Below, piece after piece: positions 12,994 to 27,158 of a stretch of DNA of 64,000 nucleotides. The stretch comes from Brevipalpus yothersi. Taxonomy: Eukaryota; Arthropoda; Arachnida; Trombidiformes; Tenuipalpidae. Within the stretch, counting starts at the first letter, position 1. Every line of letters starts with the position of its first letter. The DNA lies in assembly GCA_003956705.1 (NCBI GenBank), contig QZCP01000203.1, positions 1 to 64,000 on the forward strand. Direction: 5' to 3'. The position numbers were made by a program, and so were the translations under genes. The notes under the pieces were generated by a model. The model was not told where the DNA came from and ran no database searches. It was given only the letters and a program-made list of their open reading frames with translations.

Positions 12994-15900
12994 ATCTATC
13001 GTCTCACATACCGATTCGGTCCAGTAGCTGAACATGATGATGATTGAACGACTTAAACGATACCAATGATGAAGCAGACGTAGCCTGGAGGTGTAGGATA
13101 GATAATTTTGGAAGATTATGGTTGGTAAAAGGTTGAGGAACCCATAATCTGCTTATTCTATTCTACCTTTATTATTATTCTCACCAATCAAAGAAATCAA
13201 ATTGATAGCTCATTTGTCTGATGAATAAATTATTTGAAATGATTCTCGGATTTTTCTTTTACGGGTTATTCTTTTTTCTCTCCTACCTAGCTTTACTTAA
13301 TACTTTTCGGATGAAAAATATCCGATTCCTGTAGAATGAAAATAGCCATCAATTTGGGATTCGTTGCTACGAGAGAGCGAATATTTCAGAAAATCTGACT
13401 ATAGATATAGATGAAGTCTCATAAAGCTGAATTCATGGTGATGATGATTGGGTAGATTTTCACCCATGTCTGCGGAGGATTACTGCTGAACTCGGAACAC
13501 CAACAATTACGGCCCACAGAATTTGAGAGAAAAAATATTCTCAAGCCAAACTGTGCGATGCATTCAATGAGGGGCTAAATTATAGCTAATAATGATGCCA
13601 ATCGTTGGATCAAAGTCCTGAAGTAACCTTAGCCAAGAAAAATTCAAAATTCAAATGATTACTCTTGTAAGCAATCCTATGTTATTTAAAATTTTCTTTA
13701 GCATTCAAAATGAGGTAGAAATTTTATTCAAAATAACACATCGATCAATCAGGGTGTATATTTTATTGCTTCTTTCCCAATTTTGTCTGTAACATTCTCT
13801 GAAGAGATCAAACTCCTCAATTGTTCTTGGTAGATGTTATTCATCCTGACTTTAAACTGAGAGCTGAACGAGACTAAAATCTAAGTGAAACCTTCTCATT
13901 TCTCTTCGAAGATCATTGCCGGAATTCACCTTCTTTCAGAAGTTAATATACCCCACAGATTCAATTACAATGACCAATTGAACCAAACAAAATCCAGAGT
14001 TTTTCGAGTTCTAGAGAAGACATAGAAGTATTTTAGAGCATTTTAATGGGTTTTAGAGGAAGTTTGAGCAAAAAAATAAAATAAAATGAAAATGCTTACA
14101 AGATCAATGCAGAGCTGAAAAAGTTATTCAGACTCGAGATTTTTTGCTTATTACTAACAATCAAGATCAGAAAATATAGTTTAAGCTGTTAGAAAAGCTA
14201 GATCTTTGGAAATGAAGTTTGTTTTGAGCATTAGCTCCTTACATGAGCATTCAATCTGAGAATATGCGAGTTTTTAACTGAATTCATCTCAAAAGTCAAA
14301 AAGAATATTTCTCTTCATAAACAACCAAGAAACAACCAAGGATTCCCAAAAGTTACTTTCCGACATTGATGAATTCTAGAATAAAATGCGATGAGAATTT
14401 AACCTTTCTTGTAAGGAAGATGATGGAACTTGGTTGCTCAAATTTTTTTGCAAAGAGTATCCATTCACAAATCAAGGGTTTAATTGGCAACCTATCATCA
14501 TTGAACATTGAAGAAGCTGCTATTACATTTGGATTGATTGAAACTTTTTGATTTCCTTGTAACTTTGAAGTGGCACCTTCTAATTAACATGGAATTTTTG
14601 AAACAAAATTCTATCCAGTCAAATTTATCCTACTCTTACCCACAACTTCTGGTGATGATGTTGGAGAAAAATGTCTCACAACCCAGTAGCAGTTAATGGT
14701 TACACAATTTTTGAAGGCTTACGATTATTATTGATTGATTTTTGGGTGCCACTTCTCTCTAGTGATTCAATCCAATCAAATCCATTATTGGTCACTCCTT
14801 TTCATGTATCTCTCTATGTGTATGTGTAGAAAGATGGGAGAGAGATGGGGAAGAAGAAGAAAGATGGTTATGAAATTGAATACAGTTCACTGGAAAGTAC
14901 AATAGATTTGCGAAATCATTTCATGCTGGAAAAGTTCATCGAACTTTTTTTCTTAACTACCTCTCCTATTCTTCAGAAGTGGACTCATTCCATGAAACGG
15001 AAAAATACATTGCCTCATGCTTTCCTCATCATCTTCTCTCTATCTTTCTTTCTTTCTTTCTCTCTTTTCTCCTTCTAGTTCATCAGATTATCAGAACTTT
15101 GTGCATGTCATTCGGTCCATTGGTTTGTCTGAAATAATTTTCTCACTTTCATGACAAACATGTCGCATTTTGATTATTATTGTGACTTCCTTTTTCTTTT
15201 TCTTCTTCTTCTTCTTCTCTATCCGCTCATACACACACTTCAATCATGGAAGCAAGCATTTGGATGAAGTAGAAAATAGGAGCAAATAAGTTGAAGTTAC
15301 AAAAAAAAATCAAGAATTGAATAGAAAGAGAAAGACCAAGTCGATGACTATCTGGCTCAGTGAACGCTCTCTTTAGCATGAATGTCGAGCATTCTCATGT
15401 CCACAAACCAGGAAAAAGAATAGTAGGACCATTTACGGTTGAATCACGGGGACCTCATCTCTATCCATCTACCTATCTATCTATCTCGAGACCGGTGATG
15501 AGATCTTTTATTTTTTTCAGGGTGGCACTTAGAGAGGCCCAACTTGGAATATTTTTTCGCTGCCTATCTCTCTTTCTCTTTCCTGCTCGCTTTGACAAAC
15601 CGAACAAGCCCCGAAAATCCTATCCATTCAAATGTTTATTTGTTGATGTTGCATATATAATCAACTCACCAATTCAGTGGTAAGATTGGCGAAAATGTTC
15701 TCTACATGCAAGATAGATCAACGGCTTTTCGTCGCTTTCCACCGGACGATGGTGGAAGAAAGATGATGTGTGTGTATATATATAAGAATAAATGGATGAA
15801 AAAAATATGTGGGATTGAGGAAGGAGAAGAAAATGTGGAGGAGGAAGAAGGGAGAAGAGCATGCATACACAGACAATTAAGAGACATTACAATGAAATTG

Positions 15901-16933
15901 ACTTGTGAAGATAATTATAGAGATGGAGCAAAAAGTTCATGAACATTGGCTAGTTCATTTTTAAAGTGAGAAAAGAGGCTCCAGAATGAAGAAAGAGAGT
16001 AAATATTAAGAGTCCATATTATGAAAGCTCTTTCATCATCAATGGAAATGTTTGAGCATATATACATTCTCTAAGCATTTTCCATTCTATACCACGCTAT
16101 TCTTAACTTTTTTGTTTCGATAAAAATTCGATGAATGAGAGAGTGATGATGGTGTGTGGTCAAGTTTCATGAGTAGATGGTTGCGTTAATTAGAATATAT
16201 TCAAGCGGAATCATTCAAGAAAGAGAGAGAGAGAGATAGTGAAAATTACGCTTTATTCTCAGTAAATTTTTAGCTTGATCAGAGAGACTGATGCTGTAAA
16301 AAGAATATTGTTAATTCAAATCAACCACCAAAAAAGTCATTCATACTTTTGTAATGCCAATCATGCACACATACACACACAAATAAGTGATATGAAATGC
16401 CCATCAACCAGCAAGTTATCCAATTTGTAATGGCATCGAAAATCCCTCAGTTGGATACATACATACATTATTTTTGAATAAATATTGTAGATTAAATCAT
16501 GCTCATACACAATTGGATTCAGAAAATTCTCAGTATAAGACCATAGTTGAATTGGCCACCGCAATATGTCCAGAATGGGCAAACTTTGCCCAGTTTTTCG
16601 CCTCACCGCATTCGACCACCCACTTGCAGATCCAAAAGAAAGAGAAAAAGAGAGAAGGAATTCAAATCCAGAAGAGGAAGATTGAGAGAAGATGATGAAG
16701 TCAAGAATGAATCAAGATGGACCAGGATGAGGAAAGAAAAGAAAGGGACCAGCAAAAGTCTGCTTGATTTTGATCCTAAAGAACGAAGACAATACTCCGG
16801 ATGACTTCCAAAAAACGTGGGAACGAATCACTGTCAATCGGAAGAGTTGAATAGCTGAAAGAATGTGAATTTGGATAAGCTCGAGAAGTGTCTACATAAA
16901 TCGTATCGGTTGAACGTGATCTTGAAAGAAAGA

Positions 16934-16976
<43 letters not shown>

Positions 16977-18192
16977 GATTGGCAGAAGAGAAATTCAATC
17001 AATGCAGAAAACTTTACCTCTACCACTTATTTATCTGTAGGACTCATGCAGTGGCCACTTACCATGCATGACGATTATTCTTTCTGATAGTAAATCCTCT
17101 CTCCATCCTCATCAGATAATTTTTCATCTTTAAGGACATTTTGTCTACATCTTTTTCTATCTCCCTCACTTTTACTTCATCATGGAATTTTATGAGAAGA
17201 TCACTTCAAATCTATTGCTGCCTGCTGAGAAAATTTTTCAAGTCTCACCAATTGCCCAGTTCACTGTTGATCCAACAATTTTAGCAACTATTTGCTGAAA
17301 TTCACTTAATATTTGCCTTACATCAATACGAAATTCTTTTTTGCAGAATTTCTCTCTCTCTCACTCCATTTCCCTCGTTCTCTTTGCTCCGGAAATCAGC
17401 ATAGTCTTACCACACAAAACAAACGTTATGAAATCAAACTGGAATCATGAAATTTTTGTACCCTTCGTCAAAAAATGGAATCAAAAAACCAATAATTCAA
17501 CCATCATATTCACATTTATTCTTCAAGCTGAATAGGATCACCCAGCCTGAGGTTAAATGGCTCTTTCCGATGTGATGCAATAGTGAAGAGGAAGCTAGCT
17601 AGAATACTGGGTGCTCGAAGGATACCAGAAGGATTCTTCTCTCTCTCTTTCTTTCTCTCTTTCTTTCTTTTCTCCTTTCTTCCTATGCTAATGAAGTTCG
17701 ACAATTCGACAGCCAACAACAGTTAAGTTTCGAATTGGGAGTGTTGACAGAATAGAGTATTTGGAAGAGAGAAAGGAAGAAGAAGGGGGTAAAATAAATC
17801 TTTGTTGTTACTTGCTCTCTCTCTCCTTAATTCTTTATACTCTCTTGTATTCTGTTCTACTCTCTCTCTGGAATATTTCAGCATCCAACATCCGAAAGCT
17901 CAACCGGGAACAGTTCGATGGTGAATGTTACTCGAACAGTTCGCGCAGTAGATCAAAGGTTGTGAATGCGCACTGCTTATTCTCCTCTGATTTTATTTCC
18001 CACAATTCAGTTTCAATCAGAGGGCCAACTAGAACGCCCGACATAACACACAAACACACATATATATATTCTAGTGTTCTAGGATAAAAGCTTCCTCGAC
18101 TTGGCTAGTATTTTTTTTTCGTTTTTGCTGTTTAAAGTTATTCGTTTTCGTTTCGGGAAAAGCTCAACTTTTCCGCCTCTCATCTCGAAATC
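11271..18192. other. Long gene-poor interval
   Basis: About 6.9 kb between the phosphatase stop and the transporter start. No ORF shows a recognisable domain or convincing splice context. It holds the phosphatase 3' UTR, GA/CT tracts at 11681-11720, 12760-12803, 12955-12991 and 16936-16975, and short open frames (14366-14551, 15378-15683, 15706-15942, 16547-16804) that look like chance frames. A candidate poly(A) signal AATAAA is at 11630-11635. A TATA-like GATAAAAG about 110 bp upstream of 18193 could serve the transporter gene. Confidence 0.6.
12760..12803. repeat. (GA)22 microsatellite
   Basis: Perfect GA tract; a CT tract of similar length follows about 150 bp downstream (12955-12991), in opposite orientation. 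Confidence 0.96.
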
Positions 18193-20443
18193 ATGAGTTC
18201 AACTCAAGTGCCCAAGACAGAACCTAGTAGTTTTAATAAGCAATTAGATTTTGGTGATTATGCCGTTGTGGCGTCTTATTTTGGTATTGTAATAGCTACT
18301 GGATTATGGGTGAGTGGATAATTTTCCAATGCCTTTGCGGAACGATTGTGAATTGTTGAAAATTGTGAAGAATTTTTGGATAGACGTGAGAATTGAGCAT
18401 TGAAGAGGAGATTTTTCCCTAATTAATTTCAATTATGAAGCAATCTTTATAATTGTTCTAGACATATACGTATCAGATTTTCACCCAGTTTTGCTTACTC
18501 TCTTACTCTTACTCTGTTCATCGTGTATCGATTTATTTTCACCTCGAACTGCTGAGTGAGAGAGATACAGCATCTTTCAGAAGCTGAACAATATCATCAT
18601 CATTAATGCATTATTAATGCATTCTAGAATGGATGGAAAATTGAGATCAGTTTCACATATCACAGTAATTGTCACTTTTAAAATAATAATTTTCTTTCTC
18701 TTCTCCCATAAAGTCTATGTGGAAGACCAAAAATCGTGGTACAGTAGATGGGTATTTTCTTGCTGGCCGGTACATGTATTGGGCAACGGTATGTACAAGT
18801 ATTGTTCTTCCTCCTGAAAATAACTTTTATCGATCGATGATCTTCATTTACTGGATCATCATTCTCACTGTGAAAACATCTCAACTTGGTGGAAATGAAT
18901 CACAGTGTTTTCAGACATAGATTAAGTTTACTTTAGCTTCCCAATTCCATGAAATAGAGAAAGAAAGAGGGAGGAACTTTCTTTCTTCTTCTCTCTTTTT
19001 CCATGTTCACGTCATTCTTGTGAGCTTTGGAGGGTGAATCCTTCTTCCTCTTCCGGTCATCTGAGACGGAGTTCGAATAGCATCGATTGTTTCAAGAACA
19101 ATGATATCATAAGTGATGAGAGGATTAATTATGAGCACATATATTCGGTGTACTATATTAGATTACTTCAAATATCAAAGCGGATCAAATTGAGGTTGCT
19201 GAATTATTAAGGTTTTCTCACCTCTTGACTATCTCTTCATCTTTCTCAACTGAAAGGGTGAAGTTAATTTTGATTGTTCACTGGATAACATCATCAATAT
19301 TGATCGAAGTGTAACATCACTGTTCAATTAAGAATTGCTTGGAAACCCCATCTCACCATCTTATTGATCTCATGTGATGACAGACACTAAGGAAACGGCT
19401 GACCATGAGGAATGGATTGCTGAATATTGCCAATCCATGTGAAAGAATTGCATCAACCATCCAGTCATCAGTTGATTTATGTTTATCTTCTCAGTTTCAA
19501 TCATACTCACCTCGTTGCTGGTGGTCATGTTAAACACTAACCCAAATTATCATCATCATTGTTGAGAGAATATATATGTTCTACCCTTTTATTTCTCTCA
19601 CTTCTCATACATGCTGACATTTGTGCTCCATTTTAGCCAGTGTTTTCTATGGTGGAAAAATAAATCCACTTATATAATACTTTCCAACAATTTCTACCAT
19701 CAAAAATTTGTGTTTAACTCCTCAATTCTTGCCAGAACGATGTCAGATATATATTACACTCACTGTCACTATCCTATCCTCACTATTTCATGATCGATTT
19801 TCTAATCTTCTATCTCTCTCCTCTTCTTCTATTCTCTTCTTTTCTCTCATCCAGGTCGGTGCTTCAGTATTCGCATCAAACATAGGAAGTGAACACTTTA
19901 TCGGTTTGGCAGGCTCTGGAGCAGCATCGGGCATTGGTGTAGCTGCTTTTGAGTTGAATGTAAGTTTCGTAACATCTTCTTCCTTTCAATTGGTAATGCT
20001 TCTGTTTTTTGGGGGCCCTGAGTTTGCTCCAAACAACAACATTTGGATCACTTGAGCTCTGATTGACTTTTTTGTGACAAGAATGATAAAAAAGCGATAT
20101 GGATGGAGAGAAAGATGGATAAGTGATTTGTGGATGCTGTGAGATGACTGTGTATTTCTCCTCCTTTTTGTGATTTTTGAAGGAAAAAACTCAAAAAAGT
20201 TCTTTGGAATGTTAATGCGATTTTTCTTCACGAGGAAAACATTATGGATCACAATTCACTTTGTAGACTTTGTAATGCCCCTGATCGTGAATTTTGGCTG
20301 TTTGTGGGTATATGTGTATAAATCGAAGGACAGTCCTATACACAAATATGGAATGTTTTTTGGAATCTCATGAGTTTTTAAATTTCAAAGTTTTGAACCA
20401 GTAACTCTGAAGTTACAATCGCTACTGTATGATGAGCCATGAT

Positions 20444-20484
<41 letters not shown>

Positions 20485-23400
20485 TTATCTCCTTTATCTG
20501 TTCATCCACTTACTGGATGATAAGTAGAGAGCACTATTTTCTCGTTCAAATCTCATGAATTTGATGAACTTAACCACTTTTTTCATGAAAAGTCTTATCA
20601 AGGTCTTCTTAGGGACAAAATTGTTTCCCTAACATATACAAAAATCGGACAAAAAGTTGAAAAAAATCTGATTAACTTTGGTGTGCGTGTGAAATCTAGA
20701 TATCATCTCAAGAATTTTTGGGCTGATAGAAGTTAAGCTTCATGAGATGAATTAATCCCATTAGATTCGTTACCAAAATCATGGAAAAGATCACATGTTT
20801 TCCCAGGATATTCGAGGAGAGGTGATTAATAAGTCAGAATGAGAATATCATGAGAGTAGCTTCAAGTTAGAGGAACCATGACAAAATTATTCTTGGTCCA
20901 TCTTCCGCTTTCACAGTTGTACATCTTATTTAGAGAGGAATTTAATCTTCAAAATTCTTACAAAATTGGTGTTCAAGTGTGAATAAAGGGCTCATGAGAA
21001 TAGATTGTTATTGCTTGTAGCTGATTCGCCTCGGAATCATTGCTAGCGATGAGATGATGTGATGACGGAACTTCTATGATGATGATTCTGGTGATGAGAA
21101 TTTGTGTGTGGAAATGATTAGAGAGAGAAAAGAATGATAAAGTAATCTAAGTTAAATCTATGATATATCTCATCAAATCATTTTGTTTCTCTCCATCTAT
21201 TTTGTAGGCCTTACTTATTTTACAAATAACTGGTTGGCTTTTCCTCCCTGTATTCCTTTCTAGTAGAGTGAGTATTCAACAAAAAGATTATTCCCAAATC
21301 CATGCCTACATTCTCATGACTCTTTGTTCTGAAAGCCCTGATATTCTATCAGAATTGGAATTGGAGATGGGAGAGAATTTTATTCTTTCTATCTTCTAAT
21401 GCATATTTATATGTCCACAGGTTTGCACTTTGCCTGAATTTATGACCAAACGCTTCGGTGGAAAGCGTGTTCAAACCTATCTGGCATTATTATCACTTGC
21501 ACTCTATATTTTTACAAAAATATCCGTAAGTTGCCAATTTTTCTTCAATTTGAAATCTCATCTTCTTCTTTTTTTTAATTTATCTCTGGAAAATGAAAGT
21601 GAGCCCAGATAGGAAAAAATGTGGAGAGAAGGGAAGTGGGAAGAGAAATTTTGACCGTGCTCAATTGTAGTGAGAGTAGATCAAAAGCTTGCAGATTTAA
21701 TCGAGAAAAGAGAGAGAGAGAGATAGAGGAGCTTATAGACATGAGAAATCTACACACACCATAAAATGCTCAATATAAAACAGTACTTTGATCTACTTCA
21801 ATGAAGATGAGAGAGAAATAGAGAATAAAGATTGCCAATAAGGTTCCATACAAAATTACTTCTACCTTCTGCAAGCTTTATCAGAATTCAGAGTGAAATT
21901 TTCTCTCTCAGCATGATATCCGTTTTATCTGAGAATAAAAAAAGCTTGCCATGTCGATGAGAGAGAGAAAGAGAGAGAGAAGCGGAATACTATCACTAGA
22001 GTAGATGGATCAATCTCTTTTGTGGTTGATTCTATTCTTAGAGTCTCAGTATCATGATTATCCGAGCCATTGATAGTTAACATTCATAGCATAGTCTTCT
22101 CAGTGGACCAGTAAAATTTTGGCTATATATCATGTTCTTTTTTCGTATTTTTCGTTTTTGCTCGTTCGTGGTCCAAATTCTCAATGATATGAGAGTCTGG
22201 ACAGCTATTGTGGTTGAGAAAATGAGATCTATCACTTATTTGAATGATAGCCAAAGAGTGAAATTTTCATCCAAATCCTGAAATTCAATTTAAGATTTAT
22301 GAGAAATTTTTTTACGAAAAATTAACAATTTTCAGGTTAATCTATTTTCTGGTGCCATTTTTATACAACAAGCTCTAGGATGGAATATATATGTGAGCGT
22401 TTGTCTGTTATTGGGTATAACAGCCATATCAACAATCACAGGTCAGAATTTCTAACCATATTCTTCTTAAATTAGCATATACTGCTGATGGATTCATTGA
22501 TATTTTCTCCAAAAATTATCTCATACCTCGTATCTTACTTGTTATTATTAATACTAGCAGTATCTGTTTTATCGTTATACTGCGAACTTGAAATGAAAAT
22601 ACCCAGAATTCTGATATCTCAACTACTACCATCAATTTATTCTCCAGAATGAGCAACATAATCTGGGCTTTTTTATCTTTAACTCTCCATATACAGGTGG
22701 ACTTGCAGCAGTAATGTACACCGACACTGTACAAACCATCGTAATGCTCGTTGGTGGACTTATAGTTCTTTATTCATGTAAGTGTGTATCAAATATCCAT
22801 GAGATTCCCAGGCCATCTTTTTTAGCTACAGATTTGTGCAGTTACTCCAGTTCTCTATCATTCAACACCCTTGTGTACACAGACAGATATATTTCTTCTT
22901 GGTGAAACGAAGCGAGAGAGAGAGAGAGAGAGAGAGCATGATAGGAAAAGACAGAGATTATTAGCCAATTTAGAGGACTTAGACTTCTGAATTCTATTCC
23001 AGTGTATTACATGTACATGTGTAACCCTTTGAGAAAGAGCCTCGTTAGAGTGATCTTATCATTACACATAAGTCTTTCTCTTTCTTTCTTTCTTTCTTTC
23101 TTATTATTTCTCTTTTTTCAAGTTACTTTCTTCTTGAGAATTCTAGTTCTTGATTATCTGCCAGCTCGTTGTCACTCAGTTGTCTTTCTTTTCATCACAT
23201 ATACACATGTACACATATAAACATACACATTCATGTGCATAGCATTTTTGGTTTTTGGCATTTTTGCTCAAAGCGATGGCCTTCATTTTAGTGTTTACCC
23301 AACAATTATGATCTTTCAATCATACATGCAAGATGAATTCATGAGTGAAAGTTCTGAGAGAGTGTGTGAAAGAGAAAGAAAAAAGAAAGAAGAAAGAATC

Positions 23401-26400
23401 TTCCCAATAGAATCATAAAAATTGTCTGTGATAAATCATCAGACTCGATAAGTGTATAATCAATGTAAAAAGAGAGACATTTGCATTAACTCAAATCGAA
23501 GTAAACCACAAACTCGATAGATGATTGGTAAATATTTAATGATCTTATAAATTGCTTTTCTCTGTATTTTTTACTCCCTTTTCATATATTATTCAATTTT
23601 TTGGGCCAACAAAAAATCATCAAAAATAAATCAGCTCTCAATGAGATCGGAGGTTTTGGTAATCTCAGAAGTAAATATTTTGCCGCCACTCCAGCACTTG
23701 CCGCCGGAAATTCAACATGTGCCGCTGCCAAGGATAGATCTTTCATGATACTCCGTCCTCTGGATGATCCAGATACTCCATGGCTAGGCTTCATTTTGGG
23801 ACAAACGTGGTCTTCAATGTGGTACTGGTGTACTGATCAGGTTAAAATTCCACTATTTTTCATTTTATTTCAATCATTTTTTTCACTCTTTTTCTCTATG
23901 AATCTTTTGGGGAGCAAACTTCAAATTCTTTAAGAAGAAAAAAAAGTGATGCTCAAGCATTGATGACAAGAACAATATATTTATCGTGAGATGAGCTTGA
24001 AAATAGACTTTTGATCATCCAATTGGCGAGTTGAATGGCTTGAAAGCTATTCCAATGTATTGACTCTCCTTGACTGTCTAGATCAAGAATATCGTGAGAA
24101 TCGAAAAAAGAAGATGATATTGCAAATTGATGATACAGATCACGATCAAATTTTTCCAGGCTATTCCCATGACACAATGAATGTATGTGTGTGTGTGTAG
24201 ATATTTTGGGAACACAATTTTGAACGATTTTTATATTTATATACAAGAATGCAATTAAGCTTATTGAAACATCTTCCTTCAAGTAGGTAGCTTTACAAGA
24301 TGAAAAAAAATTTTTTCTTCACCAACAAGATTCAAGTGCAGTTAAACCTTCATTTTTGTGTGAAATATTAGAGATAAAAGAGATTCATAATTAATCTAGC
24401 AAAATTCAAAGGATAGAGAAAAATCCTTCCCAAATATCCCAATTTAATCCCTCGGAAAAATAATCGCATCGAAAATGAGAAAGGTTCAGTTAAATCATGT
24501 CAAATGGCGTTGAATTTTTTCCCCTCACCCATGATTATTTTTCACCTTTTTCCCGATTGCTCTTCAGACAGATCCTACCAATTACTCAAATTGATATCGA
24601 AATAGCATCTATCTTTGATTTTTTTCCTCTTCTCGATATCCACTATATCTTATTTAATATCTTTCTCCTAGGTTATCGTACAACGTTTATTAGCATCAAA
24701 AAATTTGTCTCATGCTCAAGGAGGTACTCTTTTCTCGGGTTTCCTTAAGATGATGCCTCTCTTTTTAATCATCATTCCCGGTATGGTGTCCAGAATTTTG
24801 TATACTGAAGAGATAGCATGTGCCGATCCGATGAAATGTTACGAAGTGTGTCGAAGTTACACTGGATGTTCCAATATTGCCTATCCTAAATTGGTGCTCA
24901 ATCTAATGCCCTCTGGTCTACGAGGACTCATGATGGCTGGTATGTTGGCAGCTTTAATGTCAGGATTGTCATCCATATTCAATAGCTGTTCAACAATGTT
25001 CACCATCGATATATGGCCATTGGTCAGACCTAAAGCTTCAGTTAAGGAACAAATGATAGTGGGAAGGTGAGTTGAGTGTTATTGAATGTTAAACATTTTA
25101 ATTTTATCATCTCCTCTCGATAAGATTTCTTGAATGGCCTTCTTTAGGTATTCATGAATAACAAAAATCAGAAGATGTGCTTTATGAATAGAATGAGATG
25201 TTCTAGGGAAACTTTCTACTTTACATGGTAAAATTTTTTTCCCACTCTAAATAGCTTGCCATTATCTATCTCGAAAAGATTTGATTCATAGACATACGCA
25301 TTTCCAGAGGTAATAAAGTACTAGAGTGTCGAATAACTGAATGCTGTATGTAAGAGAGCATGAGAAGAAAACCTAAGTTAATAGAGAGAAAGAATTTTCA
25401 ATACAAAAAGTTCTTCTTTTGCTCAAGATTTTCGGAAATCAAATCATTCAATTGAATAGAAGAAGTAAAAGTATTCTGGAATCCAAAAATCAGAGATGCT
25501 TATATCGATTTTTTTTCACTTCACATTCTCAATTGATGATCTTTCTCTCTTCCTCTCTTTTTTATCTTCTATTCAGAGTTTTCGTGATATTGATGATAGG
25601 AGTCAGTATAGCATGGATTGCTGTGATGCAATCTATGCAAAGTGGTGAATTGTACATCTATATTCAAGCAGTTGCTTCAATATTATCACCACCAATAGCT
25701 GTCGTATACTTATTATCAGTAATATGGCCTCGAATGAATGAGCCAGGAGCCTTTTGGACTCTTATCATTGGTTTAATAATTGGTACCATTCGAATGGTTT
25801 TGGAAGTTGTCTACACTGCACCAGTATGTGGTGAAGCAGATACTCGACCATGGATAATGATCCAGTATATGTACTTCGCTATGGTATTGGGTGCCATATC
25901 TGTGGTCATATCGGTAGTAGTTTCATTGATGACCGAGCCAGTAGAAGAATTCCGGGTAAGTCAAGATAGCTGAATAGTGCCTAAAAAAGTGTCATCATAC
26001 TCTTTCACGTAATATGTCTATCATGTCTATCATTGTGAACGACAACAATCAAGATTTCGTGAACGTGTGTATTAAATTTTCACAATAGAGCAGATTTTGC
26101 AGATATATTTCAGGCGATAAGGTGTCAAATATTGAAACACACGCAAATGCACACACGTTCTGAGAACTTTTCTCTAGCATGAATGAATTTTGTGCCCAAG
26201 GGATCTATCTATTCCTTACAGACATACTTTTTGAAGTGAAAGTATGCAAGGAAATCGATTTGTGTGTGTATATATTTTGAGTTTGAGATTTCTCATCGTT
26301 CGTACATACACATGCTAAGGAATATGCTGGCTTCACTATTTTTTTTCCTACTGGAAAAAGGAATTCTATTTACTATAAGCTTTTAGAGTACACACACACA

Positions 26401-27158
26401 CAACAGACATGCTTACTAACTCATTGAGACATCAATAATGTTGAGAGAGCTTTCGGATGAAGATGAGTGGAAAGTTTGCCTCATGAAAATCTGAATCTGA
26501 ATTCTTAAAATCAAGTGCACTAAGCAGAGCATTATGATTGATGATGGAGGCTGATTGAAGAACAGATAAATTTGTGAAAATTTTTCCCGAAAAATTAATC
26601 TCAATTATCTATTTCCTTTCCACTGAATGTTTCTTAAATATCTGATCAATTTCTTTCACACTCGATCACTATCTATTGTAGCTAATTCGAACAACTTATT
26701 CAACTCGATGGGATGAACGTGAACGAGAAGATGAACAAAAAGAGTCAACAGCTAAGCCAGCAACACCGAAAGCAATTGAAATGATGGACTGGCAACGAGC
26801 AAGTACTCGAAGTAAGATGAGTCGAACAGGATCTTTGAGGAACCGGAAGAAGCTTTCAATGAGAAAGACACCAGCACAAACGAAAAAACAGAAGAGTACC
26901 ATGGAGCGAATACTGTCTGGATTGAATACATTTTGGACATGGTTCTGTGGTGTTGAGGACACTGGTGCGGATGCTGAAGCAGCAGCTGATGGTAAAGAAG
27001 ATGAGCCCTTCGATCCTGCTTATTATTTGGATGCTCTGTATCAGACAACATTTGAAAAAGTAATCCTGAGACTTTCACTATTGGCAATTGTTGTAATAGC
27101 AGGATTCATTTTCATCTACTTTTCGTTGCCACTACATCTTAAGCAGCCCAACGAATAG
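18193..27158 (+). CDS. Sodium/solute (SGLT-type) cotransporter, SLC5A family
   Basis: Eleven exons: 18193-18309, 18714-18788, 19855-19959, 21208-21267, 21421-21525, 22336-22441, 22697-22777, 23635-23840, 24672-25066, 25577-25955, 26682-27158. All joins keep phase and give 701 residues, slightly longer than human SGLT1. It is a multi-pass plasma-membrane Na+-coupled carrier of the 14-helix SGLT fold. Diagnostic segments are NIGSEHFIGLAGSGAA, the family signature GGLAAVMYTDTVQ, the inner-gate WYWCTDQ, VQRLLASKNLSHAQGG, PGMVSRILYTEEIAC and MNEPGAFW. The TM10 glutamine equivalent to the sugar-contacting Gln of SGLT1 is present in YIQAVAS, so a sugar or polyol is a likely substrate (inference). 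The loop before the last helix is strongly basic with RTGS and RKKLS sites resembling PKA/PKC targets. Exon 8 has a weak acceptor and a GTTAAA donor, so its edges are the least certain. Confidence 0.93.
20447..20481. repeat. (GA)n microsatellite in transporter intron 3
   Basis: Perfect GA tract within the intron between 19959 and 21208. Confidence 0.95.
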
